A stretch of DNA of 64,000 bases, from assembly GCA_025642075.2 (NCBI GenBank), contig JAODUO010001704.1, forward strand, positions 45,087-109,086, read 5' to 3'. The notes under the pieces were generated by a model. The model saw only the letters and a program-made list of their open reading frames with translations. It was not told the origin of the DNA and did no database searches. Shown piece by piece: positions 36,185-48,622 of this stretch. The translations under genes were made by a program, and so were the position numbers. Numbering within the stretch: the first letter of the stretch is position 1; each line of letters begins with the position of its first letter. The stretch comes from Ridgeia piscesae. Its lineage: Eukaryota; Annelida; Polychaeta; Sabellida; Siboglinidae.

Positions 36185-36337
36185 CGAGAGAGAGAGAGAG
36201 GGGAGGGAAGGAAGGAGGGAGAGAGGGAGGGAGGGAGGGAGGGAGGGAGGGAGGGAGGGAGGGAGAGAGGAGTGAGAGACAGAGAGAGACAGAGAGACAG
36301 AGAGACAGAGAGACAGAGAGATAGAGAGACGAGAGAC

Positions 36338-36420
<83 letters not shown>

Positions 36421-36488
36421 AGAGCAGAGAGAGAAGAGAGGAAAGAGAGAGAGGAGAGAGCGAGAGAGAGAGCAAGAGAGAGAGCAGA

Positions 36489-36541
<53 letters not shown>

Positions 36542-36574
36542 AGAGAGAGAGAGCGAGAGCGAGAGCGAGAGAGA
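36185..36574. repeat. GA-rich low-complexity array (GAGG, GACA, GA)
   Basis: Successive blocks of GGGA, GACAGA and GA repeats lie inside the first visible intron of the glutamate-receptor-like gene. Ser-Leu and Arg-Glu reading frames here are artefacts. Confidence 0.97.
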
Positions 36575-36879
36575 ATGAATTAAATGTGCAGCTTTTCAGT
36601 AGGTCTGTATAAACATACACTAACAGGAAACCAATTAGTTAAAAAAAATCCTTAAATAAGTTAAATAAGCACAGTTGAATTAAATAAATACTCAAACTGA
36701 CTGTGAAGACAGACCAAACCAATAAGTCTTCTGACAGTGTTTTATGAACACCACGACATTAACGAGGTTTTGTAGCGATTTGTGTTCGCCATTACGGGTA
36801 GTTGAAAAGAAATATGAATATATATCTGGATATGTAGCTAGGTGTACCGTCGCCGTTTCACTTTCATGTTGTCATTGAC

Positions 36880-37200
36880 GTCATCATGAGGAAGTCGATG
36901 AAAAGTGCTAAGTTTGTTGGATTACATATAAACTACGAGAAGACAAAACAACGACAAGTCTGATGCTCACCCTGTGGTCGGTCAGGAGTTGCAGTGCGTT
37001 GATAACTTCCCCTACCTCGGAAGGTACATCTCGTGGAATGTCACGTCGAAGTAGACATACGAGTGACGCTAGGCAAAACACTAGCAGAATTCCAAAGACA
37101 AAGCTTCCTATGATCCAATGTCGCCATCAAAACTACATAACACTACTTCTATACATGTCAATCGTAATGCAAACAGCGATATATGCCCATGAATCGTAGA
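36880..37200 (+). pseudogene. LINE reverse transcriptase fragment
   Basis: FVGLHINYEKTK and then, after a frame change, VVGQELQCVDNFPYLGRYIS match the region just after the RT catalytic core in several LINE clades (GLKIN-EKTK, V-F-YLGS-IS). Flanking conserved parts are missing. It lies inside an intron, in antisense to the glutamate-receptor-like gene. Confidence 0.65.
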
Positions 37201-37624
37201 AAAATAGAAAGAAGATATAAGCAATAGACTAATTCCACCTTCATATTAAGCTTCTCTTGGAAAAAACATTACCAATGAAGATGTTATGAGGAGGACATAT
37301 ATGATTAGCTGATATGACATTGTTAAATTTCAAAAATGGAAAGTAGCCTGATATGTTCTACGTTTACCACGAGCCCGAATATCACTTGTAGCGACGTATT
37401 GGAGGTGGCAACAGAATGAACATTTAACGAAGATCTGGCAGAAATATAAACTATCTGGAATGTTGCTAAAGAAATTGCGAAATATCACTCTAGATGAAAA
37501 AAAGTATCAAATTGAACAGGAGGAACCAAGTAAGTTTATAGCACATTAGGAATAAGTCACGTCACGTATAATGCATGCCATTAAAACGTGAGCGTGACTC
37601 AATCAGGCAAGGCTACAGAGACAC

Positions 37625-37915
37625 AGTTGTGTGCCTGTGTGCGGCACTGAGAGCAACGAAGATAAAGCAGCATTGACCGAGTTTGTCTCAGATGAAGACG
37701 ACTGTGTCAAGTTTGTGATGAGGAAACCTCTTGGGCCTGAGGATGGGGAGTTTGCCTGCTGCGTTGGGCCGGGCATCAGAAGGAACATCCGGAGACATGA
37801 ATACTCTAGAAAACAATTTCGAGATGGAATTGCTTAATGACGATAGAGACGAGAAGACTGATGTGTCTTATGAGGAAAGTGACAAAGGAGAAGTTGATAA
37901 GGACATATACAAGTA
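37625..37915 (+). other. Unassigned acidic reading frames
   Basis: Two overlapping frames read ALTEFVSDEDDCVKFVMRKP and, shifted, NDDRDEKTDVSYEESDKGEV. The composition is more gene-like than the surroundings. No splice signal or domain is recognised, and it lies within an intron of the opposite-strand gene. It may be a fragment of a repeat or processed pseudogene. Confidence 0.25.
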
Positions 37916-38004
37916 GTCAGAACTGTCAGATCAGGAAAGAGGTGAAGGAGTGTTTCATGAGAATGCAGAGATTCGGGATACTGCTGATCGTCAATAAGTC
38001 GGGT

Positions 38005-38395
<391 letters not shown>

Positions 38396-38420
38396 ACCTA
38401 TATATTATATAAGTAGAGTC

Positions 38421-38480
38421 AGACACACACACACACACCACACGCACGCACGCACACGCACGTACACACACACACGCACA

Positions 38481-38528
<48 letters not shown>
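38421..38528. repeat. (CA)n with ACGC blocks
   Basis: ACACAC run with embedded ACGCACGC units. Confidence 0.97.
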
Positions 38529-38533
<5 letters not shown>

Positions 38534-38672
38534 TATACTAAGTCATTGAAATAATAAAGCCACTGTTAAGTTCTTATGTGGTGTAGCATGCAATGGTCAG
38601 GATTGCCTAAAACCGTTTACATGCATTATTTAGTAATTGTCAACACATGGACACGTTATAGTAGAAGGTCAC

Positions 38673-38864
38673 CTCATATACCAATTCACCGATCATGCCG
38701 TTCCATTTACCGCCGACGTAGTTGCCAAATTTACCATCAGGCACGATGGCGATGGTGTAGTTGAAGTTGACCATTTCTCCTACATGGTTCAACAAGTCCA
38801 CTGTAAACCCTTTGTACTTTTCATTGCCATCGGCATCCTTGTATGTATACAAGAATGGCCTCCC
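38673..38864 (-). CDS. Pore-less iGluR-like gene, upstream exon: ligand-binding lobe S1
   Basis: A 64-codon exon after the strong acceptor GAATATCTTTTGCAG. It ends at GAG|GTGACC, phase 0. GRPFLYTYKDADGNEKYKGF, then TVDLLNHVGEMVNFNYTIAI, VPDGKFGNYV and KWNGMIGELVYE give the standard S1 order (PYVM-like start, DLL helix, DGKYG, WNGMVGELV). Phe sits where GluA2 has the ligand-contacting Tyr450. The joined product is 273 residues, the size of an isolated ligand-binding domain. Expected role: binding glutamate, glycine or another small ligand outside the cell without conducting ions. An upstream exon with signal peptide and possible N-terminal domain must exist at higher coordinates; I could not find it. 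An intron of 2.8 kb full of microsatellites follows. Confidence 0.88.
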
Positions 38865-39224
38865 CTGCAAAAGATATTCAATGCATAAATAACTCAACAC
38901 TGCAGATTCACATTTTGCAGCCGGATGATGATTGAGCAAATTTAAGTATGCTTTATGACGCGCTACCGGGGTAATATGCCCGGCTTTAGCGATCGACGTA
39001 GCCGGTTACGGCGAAGACACACCAAACAAAGGGACACATTTGATTAGCACCCGTTTTGCTGAGAGATTGTTGTAAAACCTGGGATTTATTTAATATAACC
39101 ATTGATTATGGTGATTCCGATTATTCCAAGTTGCTATTCCTATTCCACCCACACAATTACCAGCTTGCAACTGTTGTTATCATAATTTTTTTTTAATATC
39201 ACACAATAAATAATAACTGGAAAA

Positions 39225-39840
39225 GGGACTGCCACATAATCAAAGTAGAAAAGAAAATATCTACAACCTACGGAATTCTAGATACACTTAAGCATTGTTT
39301 ACAACAGCATATATTAAAGACAATATGCAATAATTATTATCACATATTACCCTATACAAATTATGGCGTACTGGCTTGAGAAACCTAGCGCAACACATAT
39401 TCATACTTCAGAGAAAAAAAAAACGGTTAGAATAATCTCGCTAAGTAAATTGGACGAACACACTGATACTCTTGATAAAGAACTGAAATTGTTAAAGTTC
39501 AAAGACATCTACCACTTGCAAGTACTTAAATTTAATCATAAATAATAAACAAACAAGTACCAAAATATTGTTATAATATACCTTACACTAAGATTTCTGA
39601 AATAATATATTAATATGGCACTAGAGACAAGAATCGCCTATAATATAGTTTTCTCAAACAAATGTATCAGATAAAGCATGATTAGATGTGTTGACGATAG
39701 CCGCCTGAAGGATATTACTGACAAAGTCCGGCCTCCTAGTCTAAAAGGTTTCTCCAGTTAAATAAAACAATATTTCCTTGGGTTTATGGATTTAACTGTT
39801 CTATACAACAAATTGTTACATCTGCCGAAGTTTATTTGGA
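39225..39840 (+). pseudogene. LINE 3-prime ORF remnant
   Basis: The clearest block is KKTVRIISLSKLDEHTDTLDK followed by LLKFKDIYHLQVLKFNHK, a C-terminal LINE ORF2 signature. Upstream traces (IYNLRN, TYGVLA-like) and downstream traces (TRDKNRL, LDLT) lie in shifted frames. Confidence 0.7.
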
Positions 39841-40632
39841 TTTCGTGTAATTAGTTCCATAATGTTGTGCTAATTCACTTATATGGATTCCCAATTGTTA
39901 TAACAATCATTATGTTTATTAATATATTACAGAAAATGCACAAATACACACATTCTGTTTCAAAAATTGGATTTGATAAGCATTATGCATGGTGTCGGGC
40001 GTAGGGGGTGTCGGGCGTACATTTTTTGTATATATCCGACACCACTAATTCCGGCTAACTGTTACAAAATAAAACTAAATATTGTACTGTTTTATTAAAA
40101 CACGTATAATTAACATTGCATCTCAGTTAGTATAATATTACAACAATCCTGCGGCTTTTGAGATAAAAAATGTACCTTTTTTGGTGTGGGACATAGGTGA
40201 GGTACATCCTTATTATCACCTTAATTAATAGTCAATTTAAAATGCACGTCCATTTTTTATATTACATAAATTAACAAAGCACATATATGGTATTATAATG
40301 TATGAAGATGAATACCCTGATTAGTAGTGTTCGAGTAGATATAGTGATAGATTGTTTGGTGGAAATAATTGTGAAATATTTTCGATATTGTTTTCCTATA
40401 TTTAGTTGCATAATAAATTATAACATAATGTATACTAAAAATAAATTAATGTGATACCTGCAACTAGGGAATATTACCTTTCATATGACATTTGCCCGAA
40501 TTGAAGCAATTTAAAAAATGACATGTTGCTTTACATGAGGGCGGGATTGCTCATAATTTACTATGGTTTGCTATGTCTGAGTACGGATTTACTATGGTGA
40601 AAGCATGGTAAAATATAATATACTACGATTTG

Positions 40633-40668
40633 CTATAGTTTACTATGTTTTACCATAGTAAACTATAG
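40633..40668. repeat. Perfect hairpin, 15-bp arms and 6-nt loop
   Basis: CTATAGTTTACTATG, loop TTTTAC, then the exact reverse complement. TTTACTATGG-like words recur just upstream (40556-40620), suggesting the end of a MITE. Confidence 0.88.
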
Positions 40669-40884
40669 TATTTTTACCAGGGCTATCAGCACATCCTTCA
40701 GTATATCATGTGTAGTCACCATTTCTGAAAAGCCATAAACGCTACGGATTTTCATTGGCCAGTTTATGTTTGCCGCTGAGCAAATAGCTCACGTTCAGAC
40801 TTTCGCCTCGCTAGGCGGAAAATATTAAACACGATAGATATTTTGCTCAACGCCTCGCGTGGCACTTTCCTCAAGAAAACTGCA

Positions 40885-40956
40885 GCGCACGAGAGCTATC
40901 AGTTCAGCAAACAGGCACGCGTGGCTGTGAGCTCAGCTGATAGCTCTCGTGTGCGC
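40885..40956. repeat. Imperfect hairpin with GC-rich arms of about 25 bp
   Basis: GCGCACGAGAGCTATCAG pairs with CTGATAGCTCTCGTGTGCGC across a loop of about 25 nt, with one 2-bp bulge. Confidence 0.85.
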
Positions 40957-41179
40957 CGGGCTTAAGCTTGATTATACCAGTGTTTTATTATCAGTATTGG
41001 TTTTATTATTAATTTTAAACTTCACGTGTTTTTATTATTGCAGAGGTGGCTTCCATGTTAGCAACATATTCAATGTCTTAGTGGCAGTCTCTCTGACCAT
41101 TAATGTTTAGTTACTTATATGTATATTGATTGTGTTAGAATGATCAACATCAATGAGTCTGAGTCTAGATAAGATAACA

Positions 41180-43960
41180 TCAGCTTTATTGCCATTTGAT
41201 TTCATTTGAGTTACATTGGAATGCACTGTAATGTTGCACCGACGTACAAGTAACGTCACACGACAAAGCGCTCACATGCACCAAACAAGTATGATAATGT
41301 ATACTACTACTTTGAATTAATTAAAATAAATAAATAAATAAGAGCAATCGCATACAATAGGTCCGTTCTTTAAAACATAATAGTTGTTGACATGATCTAG
41401 TATCAATATAAAATACAAAGATGTAAAATGTGGAATAAAACAATATATAATAAATTATGTTAAGATATACACACTAAAACTAAAAACACATTGAAAGTTG
41501 ATTATGTTTGCACCACAGACAGGAGAAACATTACTTCTGTTTTGACAGAGCTTGTACGGCTAGGGGGGAAACGTTGCTACTAAACCTGTTGGTCCTGGTT
41601 TTGATGGAAGACAAAATGGAAGGGGATCAAATAGGTCATTGGCTGGATGGGATGAATCATGAGAGTTGAGACTGGCTCTTCCTAACAGGCGCTGCTGATA
41701 CAATGATTCAAGACTGGGGAGGTCTTTGCCGATTATTCTGAAAGCAGGCTTTACAACTCTGTTCAATCTTAGCTTTTCCTTCACTGTGATAGATCCAAAC
41801 CATACTGTGATTGAAAATGTCAGGACACTCGATTACAGCTCTGTAAAAGCTGACCATGCTGCGCCTTATTGACAATAATTTAAGATTATTAGAGATCATA
41901 GAACCAGAAATTTGACATTTTGGACGATTTCAACTGTCCTGCCATCGATCAAAAAAGGCGAGAGGAGAGATTTATTTCTCCTAAAATCCACGATAAATTC
42001 TTTTGTTTTGTTTACATTGAGCTCCAGATTATTTTCGCTGCACCAACTGATAAGTTTGTTCATCTGATCACGATACTCAGACTCATCAGTGTTGGTAATA
42101 AGCCGTATCACTGTAGTACAATCAGCAAATTAAAGTATTTGGGTACTTTCATGACAAGATACACAATCATACGTAAACAGAGAGTATAGCATCGGTGCAG
42201 AGCATAGGTGACAGAACACAACACTGAGGCGTACCATTAGACAAAGTAAGTAATGGCGATAAGTTGCCACCTATTTTCACTCCCTGTTCAATAGAAAATC
42301 GAGGATCCATAGACACATGGATTGTGGGACACCGACATTCTGTATCTTCTCAAACAGTTTTGAGGGGATAATTGTATTAAAAGCAGAGTTATAATCAACA
42401 ACGAGGACCCTATCGTATGCATCTGGATTGTCTAGATGTTTGAGAAGATAAAACAATCCTAGTGAGACAGCGTCGTCAACAAATCTATTTTCTCGATATG
42501 CAAACTAAAATCGGCGAAGCAATGGATGGATAATTGATTTCAGAAACTGGAAGCCCTCTAATGTCTTCATGACTACAGAGGTCAAGGCAATAGGCCTGTA
42601 ATCGGTTAAACAAAAACGCTGTAGATTTCTTGGGAACTGGGATGATAGTTAACTTTTTCAAGCAATGGTGGATTTTATATTGGGAAAGAGACATATGTAT
42701 GTGAAAACATCTGAAAGCTGGCTGGCACACTGTTTAAGTAAACAAGGAGAGATATTACCCGGGCCAGCAGCTTTCTTGCTGTTTAAATGTTGAAACATAC
42801 GTTTTACAACATATTCGTCAACTGTGAAAGGAGGGAGGAGGAGGAGGGAGGTTCGTCACAATGAAACCCTGCGACAGAGGAAAGGGGAAGAGTGTTCTGC
42901 CTTATCAAAGCTGCTGTAAAAGTCATTCAGTTTATCGGGAAGAGTAGTTTCGGTAGTGGTAGTAATCGTTGGAGACGGCTTATAGTTGATTATGGCCTTC
43001 AGACCCTGCCAGATGTTCTTAGAGTTGTTGGTGGTGAGATTCTCCTCAAGCTTGTCCCAGTATTTGTCCTTACCGGTCTTGATGGCCTTTTCCGCTTCAT
43101 ATCTCGCGTTCTTGTATTTGTCACTGTCTTTGTACGAATCCTGTTTCGCCTGTAGCTTGTATTTGATATACGTATTAAACCAAGGTTTTTCGTTGAGGTA
43201 GCTTGTTATTGTTTTCGTTGGAATGCACAGGCCTTCGCAGAAGGTGGTGTAATCACTGACTATGTCTGTGTATTCGTGAATGTCGGTTGTGGCCTCTTTA
43301 AACACTCCCCAATCAGTTCATTAAAAGCAGCCGCGAAGTGTCTCCACCGCATTCACTGACCACTGTTTCACAGTTTTGACGGTTGGTTTAGCACGCTGCA
43401 ATTGTTGTTTGTAAGTCGGCACAAGGTAAACCATGGCATGGTCCGAGCGGCGCGCAAGGGATGGAACGATAGGCGCCTTTGATGGTTGTATAACAATGGT
43501 CAAGAGTTCTACCATCCCTAGTTGCACATGTGACTGCTATATAAACTTCGGCATCTCTTTCTTTGGATTGGCCTTATTGAAATCACCCGTCACAATAAGA
43601 AACGAATCTGGATGAGAATGTTCTGCCTGCGTGACAATGTCAGACAGTTGAATCATAGCGGCATCTGTGTTAGCTTCAGGGGGTATATCATAATTATGTT
43701 TGAAACCTTTCTGGGCAAGTAGAAATCCCGATAGATAATTTTGAGAGTTTCTATGTTAGCAGAGCAGGTATTTGACAAAATCTTGACATTGGTAGCCCAG
43801 CGATCATTTAGTAAAATGCAAACATCCCCTCCGCGGGCCTTTCCAGTGTCGTCGCGATACCGGTCACTTCTGTAGATGGTTAGTCCTGGTGGCTGCACGA
43901 CGGAATCAGGAATGGTAGCGTCAAGCTATGTGAAGCAGAATGCAGAGCAATCTTAGTAGT
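41180..43960 (-). pseudogene. L2/CR1-like LINE, long but inactivated
   Basis: The minus-strand order is as follows. The endonuclease reads LTIYRSDRYRDDTGKARGGD (43880) and VTGDFNKANP (43590). A linker domain reads NEKPWFNTYIKYKLQAKQ and NSKNIWQGLKAIINYKPS (43190-42960). The RT reads NRFVDDAVSLGLFYLLKHL, VLVVDYNSAFNTIIPSKL and SMCLWILDFLLNRE (42490-42290). Motif C has changed to FADCTTV (second catalytic Asp lost), followed by WCSENNLELNVNKTKEFI (42040). The C-terminus is FRIIGKDLPSLESLYQQR with HPANDLFDPLPF (41720-41590). Several frameshifts are present. The 3-prime end near 41180 is uncertain. Confidence 0.85.
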
Positions 43961-44159
43961 CTCTTTAAGTTGGTAGATTGCACAGAAACCCGTCGGTCTT
44001 GTTGCGTAGAGAGCGAAAGTTCGACAGAAACATAGATGGTAGTGGAGGACGTAAATTACGACGGATTACAGGACTCCAAGTCTTCTACACCACAGAAGAC
44101 GTGTATGTGGACGCCATTTTCGGTCTAAATCAAAGCGTCTTCAATCACTATAGCATATA

Positions 44160-44312
44160 ATGCCTTGTTGTTCTGCTTGGGGATGCTCCGATAACAGCAA
44201 CAAATTTAAATTTTATGAATTCCCTTTTGATATGAAACGATTAGAAGCATGGGAAGGTAATGTTAATCGTGAGGGATGGAAATCAAAGCCAGGAATTTCG
44301 AAATTGTGCGAG
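44160..44312 (+). CDS. First coding exon of a THAP-domain protein
   Basis: ATG at 44160 opens MPCCSAWGCSDNSNKFKFYE, then FPFDMKRLEAWEGNV and GWKSKPGISKLCE. This is the first part of a THAP zinc-binding domain: M-x2-CSAxGC, F-FP, a W in the first helix, and the third Cys. It ends at CGAG|GTAGGT, a good donor in phase 0, exactly before the expected C-x2-H-F. The His must come from the next exon, which I could not identify. THAP proteins bind DNA; many are host regulators and others are P-element-type transposases, so either is possible. It lies just beyond the 5-prime end of the L2-like LINE. Confidence 0.75.
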
Positions 44313-45142
44313 GTAGGTGGCGACATAATTTTACGTAGCCGTAGGGCCTACTACTAGTACTAACTAGCAGTAATAATTTTTATAGTCATTCGAAATATCT
44401 TGTGTAAACAAACAATGTTTCCATACGATGCCTAAATGCCTATCGTTTATGTAAAGATATTAGCAATTTATAATTTGAAACTGGTTAGACTTAGAGTAAA
44501 GCACCTATAATTTTACAAGACTAGCAAGACCAAATACCCAAAATTGTATTATCAAGAAAACACACCAGCCCCGTCACGGTTGTGTATATCACCATCACGA
44601 ATTATGGCGCAGTGAAGTGTGTATACTTATCGGTTTGCCTCGTTTTTAACTTTGTTACATGTTTATAGACGTTCATTGATTTGCTCTCTGTGACTGTTCA
44701 TTGTACAATAAACATACTGATTGATTTATTATCGTGATTATGAATCAGAATGGGGTTGGTGGAAAATAAAACTTGTTTTTCTGTTTCGCTCTTTGGTTTT
44801 GATTCAGTGGCAAAGCCAAAGCCATAGATGAGGTACAGGAATGTATGTATAATGCAATGTTGCGAGTTTGATTAGTTTTATCATACAGCCCTTTACAGGA
44901 GAATTGGTTAATTTAACTACATGTCTCTTGTTAAGCAGTTCCTTTTAAATATTCAGCAGTTATTTAGGCGTCTTCTAAGACCTACTCAGACAATCTGTAA
45001 ACAATAAATGTGTAAACGTAAAAATAATTTCATAGCATAATTTCAAATAGTCGCGTATATTTTATTTTATTCCAGGCACACTTTCAAATTACACCGTCTT
45101 GATGGGAAACATAAATTAAAACCGAATGCAGTCCCAATAGAC

Positions 45143-45198
45143 CGAGGAGAACCGTGGTCATACCGGGGAGAACCGTGGTCATACCAGGGAGAATCGTG
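45143..45198. repeat. 22-bp tandem repeat, about 2.5 copies
   Basis: GGAGAACCGTGGTCATACC recurs with small changes. The area (45120-45430) is GC-rich with repeated CCGGGG/ACCG words. Confidence 0.8.
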
Positions 45199-45449
45199 AT
45201 AAACCGGCACGAAACCGGGGCGACACTGTAGCACATCCTTGACACTCCGGGGTGACAAAGTGTAAGGCCGTGTGACAGCGTGGCTACATCGGGATGATCC
45301 AGGGTTCAAACCTTGGCGACAAAGGCAATACTACTGTATATATGGAACTGAAATATTCAAATGAACCAAATATTCACGGATCACTCCGGAGCACCGGGAC
45401 ATTTTCAGCGGGGTACACCGTGGCTAGAACCGGGACAGTGGGACTTAGG

Positions 45450-47018
45450 CTTTAGGCTCACCTCCTAGCCCATTGCATTTGATTTTTTTTACTCGCGGTA
45501 ATTTTCAATTGTTCGTAGTTTGTTTGGCAGGGTATGGGTGTGCTGTAACTGGTACTTGCTCCAGTTACGAAGAACACAATCGTAAAAACCTCCTCCAAGA
45601 ACCACTGTCATTCAATTACAATAGGTAGCAAATTAATCGAAATCGTTATGTTAAACATAACATAGTGAACTTATAGAAATACTTAATTTGTAACAATTTA
45701 AGAAAATACTCACGCCGTTGTTACTTTCTTCGTAATTATGAATAGTTATTGCAATGTTAACAAATAATTACTGTTACTTTGTATTCTATCTTATAAAGCG
45801 TACTACGGTTACTATAAAATAAACTATGTGCTTCCATTTGAACAGTAACATGACGTCTGCTATGTCCATTCAACAGAAGAAGCAACTCACAAACCATGAA
45901 ATGGTATTATACTGTATTATCTTTACAACACTGTTTTACTAAGCAATGCTATGATTATGATGTTGTTGAATATACATTAATTAATTCATTCAAATACTAC
46001 CATTCATTCCGTACTACACATATTAAATTTTGGAATACACAGATATATTCACCCAAGTCAGTTTGATTATAAGAAGACAACTTATATTGATGAATGTGTG
46101 TCCTAAAATAAATTACTTGTAAATGTCTAGTAATTGTAGCATATTTTGAAATGTGCTTGCGCGTTACAGGTTTGACAGGGAATATTATTTATGACACTTG
46201 GAGATAGATTTGTTCCACGGTATTTATTGTTTGACTAGTACACCAGATCATCACACAGGGGAGTATATAACATGTACAACGTATACAAATGTACATGATG
46301 ATAATTATGTATAATCTTTATTAAAAATGCTTGTTTAACAATAATATATGATCCCCATATTCATATATGCGTATGTATCTATATTTGCAAGTTCTGTTGA
46401 CTCTACAATAAATGTTTTTATTTGAAGTGAACTGAATTGTATTATTTTATCAAAGCGATGTGTTAATGTTTCTCAAAATACGTAAACGAATAGTCATTGT
46501 AGATAAAAAGAGAAGTTATTTCTCTGTTATTTTCATTTTTTATCCAGGTTTACCTATAAAATACCACATTAATGTAAAATTCTTGAAATTTATAGCTAGA
46601 AAAGATGTGAACATTGCAAGTTATCCTTGTCAAGCAGATGCTTTGCAGATGTATGATATGTTTAAATTAATGTCAATGAGTGGACTGTATCTAAGCTGAG
46701 AAGGACAAGTCTCTAGACTGTACAATGCATGGCTTGTAGTGAGGTTCCAGCTTTACTGTTGTTACCTGTTCCTGATTTTTGGACCCGCGGCTACCGTTAA
46801 GAATATCACATTTCCGCATTGATGACATTATTCAAATTATTTATATAACGTGCTTTAAGTCCGTGATTACGATCGTGGATGTTCGATTACGTAATCAAAT
46901 ATACAGGGTTCACCGACTCGTGACGTCACCCTTTATTTAAGTGTGTTGATTACCCTTGTAATGCAGCGCCCTCATCGGGAGGCACAGGAATGTCGTGTGA
47001 CCGCGTAATCACATTTCT
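45450..47018. other. Gene-free stretch
   Basis: AT-rich, only short frames. A 79-codon frame at 46460 has no motif or splice context. Confidence 0.45.
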
Positions 47019-47254
47019 TGACATTAAAAGGAGTGGTCGTCAACGGAAAATTAAGCTAAGGGATGACCGCATCGTGATGCGCTAGCCAATGAGCTAATAC
47101 AAGAAAATTCGGGATGCCTTAGGTTGAAAGGTACGGAAATATGCCTCAGTACTGATTCGAGACGTCTCAGCAAGGACTTTGGGCTCAACTACTCGTCTCA
47201 GCATGGTCATCCCTTAGCCTAAGTTTCCGTGGATGACGATTCCTTTTAATGTCA
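47019..47254. mobile_element. Palindromic element, 51-bp terminal inverted repeats
   Basis: The arm at 47019-47069 begins TGACATTAAAAGGA and includes GGCTAAGGGATGACC-type sequence. It pairs with 47204-47254 at roughly 85-90 percent. The spacer is about 135 bp. No target-site duplication could be defined. MITE-like. Confidence 0.82.
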
Positions 47255-47517
47255 CGAAAATTGCCACCAGTATTGAATTTGAAGATGGCGTTGTGCGCGG
47301 CTGTCTTGGAATAACGCAATTTAGCATTAATGTTTCTTGCGTAGGCCATTCTCCATGTAGAGTCAATATTTATGCCCTCTATACTACATCAATCCATTTT
47401 ATGTCATTTGGAAAACTAATTACATAATACTTAAAAAAACATGTTGTCCAGTAACTGTGAGCTTATGTATTCATAATATACTTGTGTAACATACTAGTAT
47501 AACGTACTGTTTTATAC

Positions 47518-47661
47518 GTTTGATTGGTACCAATAAATCTAATTCTGCCTTCATAGAAACGGGCTTTTCCGATTAAGCAAACCAAAACTGCTGGCAGTAA
47601 TGTACATAAAAGGCCTGTTACACCCAATGACAGGACGTCCCCTGAAGAAGATAAAGCGTCA
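47518..47661 (-). CDS. Candidate exon encoding a membrane segment
   Basis: After a plausible acceptor (GATATTTAATTTGTAG), the minus-strand frame reads DALSSSGDVLSLGVTGLLCT then LLPAVLVCLIGKARFYEGR. This is one hydrophobic helix followed by a basic stretch, as at a membrane-cytosol border. A weak donor (AAC|GTATAA) lies at 47517. No family recognised. Confidence 0.3.
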
Positions 47662-48140
47662 CTACAAATTAAATATCTAACAAAACAGTTCATTTGTTGT
47701 GTGTTGCTAGTGATGTAACGTGCCGTCAGCATGACAATAAATATTCGCAGCTAAAAGATCACGAAAACGAAAATACATGTTTTGCTCACTGTACATGATG
47801 CAGCCATGAATAATTCTAATGACAAAGTGACAATACCTCTATTGATGTAGCTTCACGCAGTGGATGGTGGACATTAATGAGTAAGAACTTACGCTGAAGA
47901 AACATAATCCCTAGTTAATGTTTTTGCAAGTATGGATTTGCTACAGTATGAAGCTAAAATACATTGTGCAGATCTATTAAGAAAAAGTTAATGAGATGAA
48001 ATTTTGGCAATATCGTTTGTAATGAAACCATTAATACTTATTTTTGAGTAACAGTAACATGTCACCAATTCAACAACAAATATAGAATAATATGGCCAGA
48101 ATTAACTTCTGACAGTTATTTGTTAAAGGTAAAAGGTATG

Positions 48141-48459
48141 TTCTTGTATAGCGCAGTATCCAATCCTCAGGATTGCTGAAAGCGCTTTACACTTCACTTC
48201 ACTGGTAGACCTGTTCAATCAGACACCATCTCAATTTCTCTGGGAAGCATCCAGACGTATGCAGCAATTAATGCGCGAAAACTGCCCGTACACATATCCA
48301 CCACATGTCTATAGCAAGGAACTTATTTTTACAGTGGCGTGAACTGGAGCAATGTCGAGTGAAAATCTTGCCCAAGGTTTTAACACCGCAGCACAGGATT
48401 CGAACCTGGGTCCTCTTAGTCGAGAGTTCGAAGCTTTACCCCTGAGCCACGGCGCTCTT
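48141..48459 (-). mobile_element. tRNA-derived SINE, copy 2 (best preserved)
   Basis: The minus-strand head starts GAGCGCCGTGGCTCAGGGG (A box within) and has the B box GGTTCGAATCC about 40 nt on, the spacing of a tRNA promoter. The tail contains AGCGCTTTCAGCAATCC and GGATACTGCGCTATACAAGA. It aligns with 3384-3681 throughout. Confidence 0.9.
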
Positions 48460-48622
48460 GATTCATATTATTACACGAGTTATGAATTGCAAGTATTTAC
48501 AAAACATATCAGCCAATCGAGGTCTAAACATTGCCTCATTTACTTAGCCTATACATTCTAAAAGAGGCCCACACTATAATGTGGGAGTCGCGGGACGTCT
48601 GGTTAGTTATTATTGACACTAG

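Noticed and set aside
36126..36620. Ser/Leu-rich and Arg/Glu-rich frames
   Set aside because: Produced by the GA-rich array.
45270..45320. GGTTCAAACC considered as a tRNA or SINE B box
   Set aside because: The only A-box-like sequence lies about a dozen bases away, too close for a pol III promoter, and no cloverleaf or second copy was found.
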